Below, piece after piece: positions 6,712 to 8,459 of a stretch of 8,459 bases of DNA (the first letter of the stretch is position 1; each line of letters starts with the position of its first letter). The position numbers and the translations under genes were made by a program. This DNA comes from CALXCT01 sp964422185 (GTDB lineage: Bacteria; Bacillota; Clostridia; Oscillospirales; Oscillospiraceae). The DNA lies in the NCBI GenBank assembly GCA_964422185.1, contig CAYRAG010000061.1, forward strand, positions 1 through 8,459, read 5' to 3'. Below the pieces are notes generated by a model, which had not been told where the DNA came from, searched no databases, and saw nothing but the letters and a program-made list of their open reading frames with translations.

Positions 6712-6745
6712 AAAAAAAGCAGGCAGGAAACCGGTTCCTGCCCGC
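6712..6745 (-). terminator. Strong intrinsic terminator after the NlpC/P60 gene
   Basis: On the minus strand a GC-rich stem centred on ACCGGT (GGGCAGGAA paired with TTCCTGCC) is followed by TGC and seven T. It starts about 13 nt after the TAA at 6759. Confidence 0.92.
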
Positions 6746-6758
6746 TCGTTTTTGATGT

Positions 6759-7826
6759 TTAGCCTACAATGTTTCTGGCGGCCGCATACACTCTGGTGTA
6801 ATAGTCGCTGTACAGGTCGCTGATGATGACGCCGGTCCGGGAGGTGGAGGCGTGGATAAATTTGCCCCCGCCGATATACAGCCCCGCATGGGTGGCAAGC
6901 TTCGCGCCGCCGGAGTTGAACAACAACAGGTCTCCGGGCTGCAGCTCCCCTTTGGAAATGGCTGTCCCGTCATACCACTGATCCCCGGCGGAGCGGTGGA
7001 GGGAGTACCCGAAGTGGGAGAACACAAATCTCGTAAAGCCGGAGCAGTCAAAGGATCTGGGGCCGGAGGCGCCGTACACATAGGGGCAGCCCTTGTACTG
7101 CATGGCAAAATCCACAATCTGCTGGCGCAGAGAGGAGGAGTTGCTGTCCGTAATCTCGGCGTAGTCCGCGCTGACGAAGCCCCGTACGCCGTCCTTATCC
7201 ACCTCGTACCAGCCTTCCACGCTGTCATCCACCAGCGTGGCAGCGGCGCCCGTCGAGAGCCGGCCCACGATCTCGCTCTCGGTGCTGGCCTGCGCACGGA
7301 TGTTCACGGTATCCGTGGCCCGGACATAGAACACGGTGGCGGCGGCGGGGTTGCCGTCCGTCTTCTCCGCGTAGTCCGCGCTGACAAAGCCCGTCTCGTC
7401 GCGGAAGAGCACCCTGTACCAGGTGCCGTCGTCCGTCTCGCTGATCAGCTCCAGCGTCGTGCCGCTGGGCACCGTGGCGAGCTTCTCCGCGTCCGTGCTG
7501 GCGCTGCTGCGCAGATTCACATTGTCCGTGGTCTTCACATAGGACTTCACGGCGGCGGTATCCAGATACTCCGCGGACATATAGCCGGTGCGGCCTGCGT
7601 AGTTCACTTTGTACCAGCCGTCACCTGCGTCCTCTACAATGGTCACCTGGGCGCCCTTGGGGGCGGTCGTGAGGATCTCCCCGGAGGCGTCCGCCTGCTC
7701 CCGCAGCCTGAGGCTGTCTGTGGTGACTGCGGTCTGCCCCGCGGCAAAGGCGGTGGTGAGGACACAGGTCACGGCCAAAGTGGCGGTGATCATCGCGATA
7801 CGCAGGAATCGCCTGAACTGATCCAT
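6759..7826 (-). CDS. Secreted cell-wall hydrolase: three SH3b repeats plus NlpC/P60
   Basis: A 355-residue exported protein. A signal peptide (basic MDQFRRFLR, hydrophobic core, likely cleavage near AFA-A at residues 28-29) precedes three bacterial SH3 domains at about 33-90, 95-155 and 166-225, each ending with a VSADY-like strand. The C-terminal NlpC/P60 peptidase domain (about 232-355) has catalytic Cys261 in FDCSGF, His313 in THAGLYIG and a third polar residue His325 in FIHAS. Such enzymes cleave D-gamma-glutamyl-diamino acid bonds in peptidoglycan stems, and the SH3b domains target the wall. The start ATG at 7826 has GGGAGG 9 nt upstream. It lies 83 bp after the 96-residue gene with no promoter visible between, so both are probably one transcript ending at the strong terminator. 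SH3b copies 2 and 3 share a nearly identical 24-bp stretch. All catalytic residues are present. The exact substrate and the timing in the cell cycle are unknown. Confidence 0.95.
   Translation of the reverse strand: MDQFRRFLRIAMITATLAVTCVLTTAFAAGQTAVTTDSLRLREQADASGEILTTAPKGAQVTIVEDAGDGWYKVNYAGRTGYMSAEYLDTAAVKSYVKTTDNVNLRSSASTDAEKLATVPSGTTLELISETDDGTWYRVLFRDETGFVSADYAEKTDGNPAAATVFYVRATDTVNIRAQASTESEIVGRLSTGAAATLVDDSVEGWYEVDKDGVRGFVSADYAEITDSNSSSLRQQIVDFAMQYKGCPYVYGASGPRSFDCSGFTRFVFSHFGYSLHRSAGDQWYDGTAISKGELQPGDLLLFNSGGAKLATHAGLYIGGGKFIHASTSRTGVIISDLYSDYYTRVYAAARNIVG
7159..7182 (-). repeat. 24-bp repeat within SH3b copy 3 (matches 7369-7392)
   Basis: This stretch is identical to 7369-7392 except for one base, exactly 210 bp (70 codons) apart. 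Both encode the VSADYAE end of an SH3b domain, which marks copies 2 and 3 as a fairly recent duplication or as homogenised by gene conversion. Confidence 0.85.
7369..7392 (-). repeat. 24-bp repeat within SH3b copy 2 (matches 7159-7182)
   Basis: Partner of the repeat at 7159-7182. The first SH3b copy, which ends near 7565-7580, shows only protein-level similarity (MSAEYLD). Confidence 0.85.
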
Positions 7827-7868
7827 GATAAACAGCCTCCCAAATTATTCTGTGCGTCTCCCGGTTCC

Positions 7869-7886
7869 CCGCACGCCGTCGTGCGG
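7869..7886 (-). other. Small hairpin between the 96-residue gene and the NlpC/P60 gene
   Basis: A perfect 7-bp stem (CCGCACG/CGTGCGG) with a 4-nt loop, about 23 nt after the upstream stop and without a U-run. It may be an RNA-processing or stability element between two co-transcribed genes. It does not look like a full terminator. Confidence 0.4.
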
Positions 7887-7909
7887 TGCGCTTCCAGACC
7901 GCCGCAGGG

Positions 7910-8200
7910 TTATTTCCCCGCCAGCGCTCTCTCCAGCCAGACGGAAGCGAGATCCATCGCGGTATAGAGGTCGCCCTTCTCGCTCTTCTTCACCACTCTG
8001 TCCCGGGACTTCAAGTCCGGATCCGTGAGCTGAAGCTGCAGCGCGACCCTGGTCGCCACATCCAGGTCGTCCACCTTCCTGGTCTCCAGAACCTGCATCA
8101 TGATAATGTACTTGTCCGCCATGCTCCCGTAGTAGATGAGGTTGTCTTTCCGGCGGAGCGGGCGGTTTCGGTAGGTGAGGGGGATATCCTGCTGTGCCAT
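7910..8200 (-). CDS. Small conserved-type protein of unknown function (96 aa)
   Basis: A 96-residue soluble protein with no signal peptide and no cysteine. Visible blocks are YRNRPLRRKDNLIYYG near 10-25, MADKYIIMMQVLETRKVDDLDV near 27-48, LQLTDPDLKSRDRVVKKSEKG near 57-76, and a C-terminal helix DLYTAMDLASVWLERALA. It resembles a small family I have seen in Clostridia genomes with no assigned role; I cannot name a domain with confidence. ATG at 8200 is chosen because a near-consensus promoter ends at 8232, so the longer frame from 8263 would start upstream of the -35, and GGAAAGG lies 10 nt before this ATG. It is the first gene of a probable two-gene unit with the NlpC/P60 hydrolase. Confidence 0.85.
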   Translation of the reverse strand: MAQQDIPLTYRNRPLRRKDNLIYYGSMADKYIIMMQVLETRKVDDLDVATRVALQLQLTDPDLKSRDRVVKKSEKGDLYTAMDLASVWLERALAGK

Positions 8201-8231
8201 CGGTCTCAGGCCTTTCCAAAAATGTAACCGA

Positions 8232-8260
8232 ATTGTAACACATTGTTTTCGGGCTGTCAA
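8232..8260 (-). promoter_or_regulatory. Sigma-A promoter of the 96-aa gene and NlpC/P60 unit
   Basis: A perfect TTGACA (8260-8255), a 17-bp spacer and TACAAT (8237-8232) on the minus strand. This is the best promoter in the window. Transcription should start near 8225, giving a leader of about 25 nt. Confidence 0.88.
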
Positions 8261-8278
8261 CACTAAAGATCCGGTAAA

Positions 8279-8299
8279 TTTTGCCGTTCCGCGGCAAAA
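8279..8299. promoter_or_regulatory. 21-bp dyad upstream of the promoter, possible operator
   Basis: TTTTGCCG and CGGCAAAA form a perfect 8-bp inverted repeat around TTCCG. Its centre is about 29 bp upstream of the -35, near -64 from the predicted transcription start, where an activator or other dimeric regulator could bind. It lacks the 3' U-run of a terminator for either strand. Confidence 0.45.
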
Positions 8300-8459
8300 G
8301 TCCCGTACCCGCTGCGGCAGAACAGGTTCCCGGATTTCGATTTTCGAAAAATCCCGGATGCGCCTGCTCCCGGTACGCCGCCGGGCAGGGCAGGCGCCAG
8401 GCGCCGGAGCCGCAGGCCCCTCCCGCAGGCGCGGCCGCGCCGCCGCCGGGAGATGCCGG
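8300..8459. other. GC-rich DNA at the window end without a recognisable gene
   Basis: Contains a bulged dyad at 8329-8357 (CCCGGATTTCGA opposite TCGAAAAATCCCGG) and a perfect 14-bp palindrome at 8428-8441. One minus-strand frame is open from the edge to TAG at 8265-8263, but its translation is Arg/Gly/Leu-rich and resembles nothing I know. It is probably the spacer to the next gene. Confidence 0.5.

Noticed and set aside
6407..6755. Short open frames on both strands between the AbrB-like and NlpC/P60 genes
   Set aside because: They are Pro/Arg/Gly-rich translations with no ribosome binding sites, overlapping promoter or terminator elements.
8201..8263. Start of the 96-residue protein at 8263
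   Set aside because: It lies upstream of the TTGACA/TACAAT promoter, so the transcript would not contain it.
7845..8297. 150-residue minus-strand frame overlapping the 96-residue gene
   Set aside because: It is out of frame with the supported gene, crosses the promoter and dyad, and has no ribosome binding site or family resemblance.
8263..8459. Minus-strand frame open from the edge to TAG near 8264 as the end of another gene
   Set aside because: The composition is Arg/Gly/Leu-rich without recognisable motifs, and it passes through the dyads. It cannot be excluded without more upstream sequence.

Overview
The window looks like chromosomal DNA from a GC-rich member of the Bacillota, most likely a gut Clostridia of the Oscillospirales type. 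This is inferred from high GC (well above 60% by eye), AT-rich islets confined to promoters, strong AGGAGG-type ribosome binding sites, sigma-A promoters, TTG and GTG starts, and a PcrA helicase with a long insertion after Walker A. No rRNA, tRNA, CRISPR array, insertion sequence, integrase or phage gene is visible.

All seven genes lie on the minus strand, so transcription runs from high to low coordinates. (1) A 96-residue conserved-type protein of unknown function (7910-8200) has a near-consensus promoter and a 21-bp dyad upstream. A secreted three-SH3b/NlpC-P60 cell-wall hydrolase (6759-7826) follows in the same probable transcript and ends at a strong intrinsic terminator. (2) An AbrB/SpoVT-type swapped-hairpin protein with a long acidic tail (6033-6350) has its own promoter. 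(3) A helical/coiled-coil protein with an acidic Glu-Ala-Pro tail (5338-5748) has its own promoter and terminator. (4) The UvrD/PcrA helicase (2684-5107) has a near-consensus promoter that overlaps its longest open frame, which places the true start at an internal TTG. It is interrupted by a 100-N assembly gap between helicase core and C-terminal domain. (5) After 561 bp of mostly structureless GC-rich DNA come two EutH-family membrane proteins in tandem with a 4-bp ATGA overlap (1025-2122, and 1-1028 running off the window).

The genes do not form one obvious pathway: cell-wall remodelling, a possible DNA-binding regulator, DNA repair and amino-alcohol uptake are neighbours rather than partners. 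The clearest functional unit is the EutH pair, which are diverged paralogues, about half identical without gaps by eye, and translationally coupled. No ethanolamine-lyase, microcompartment or EutV/W gene is visible beside them. I did not find a clearly new system. The tandem EutH pair, the acidic-tailed neighbours and the dyad-flanked promoter near 8260 are the best leads.
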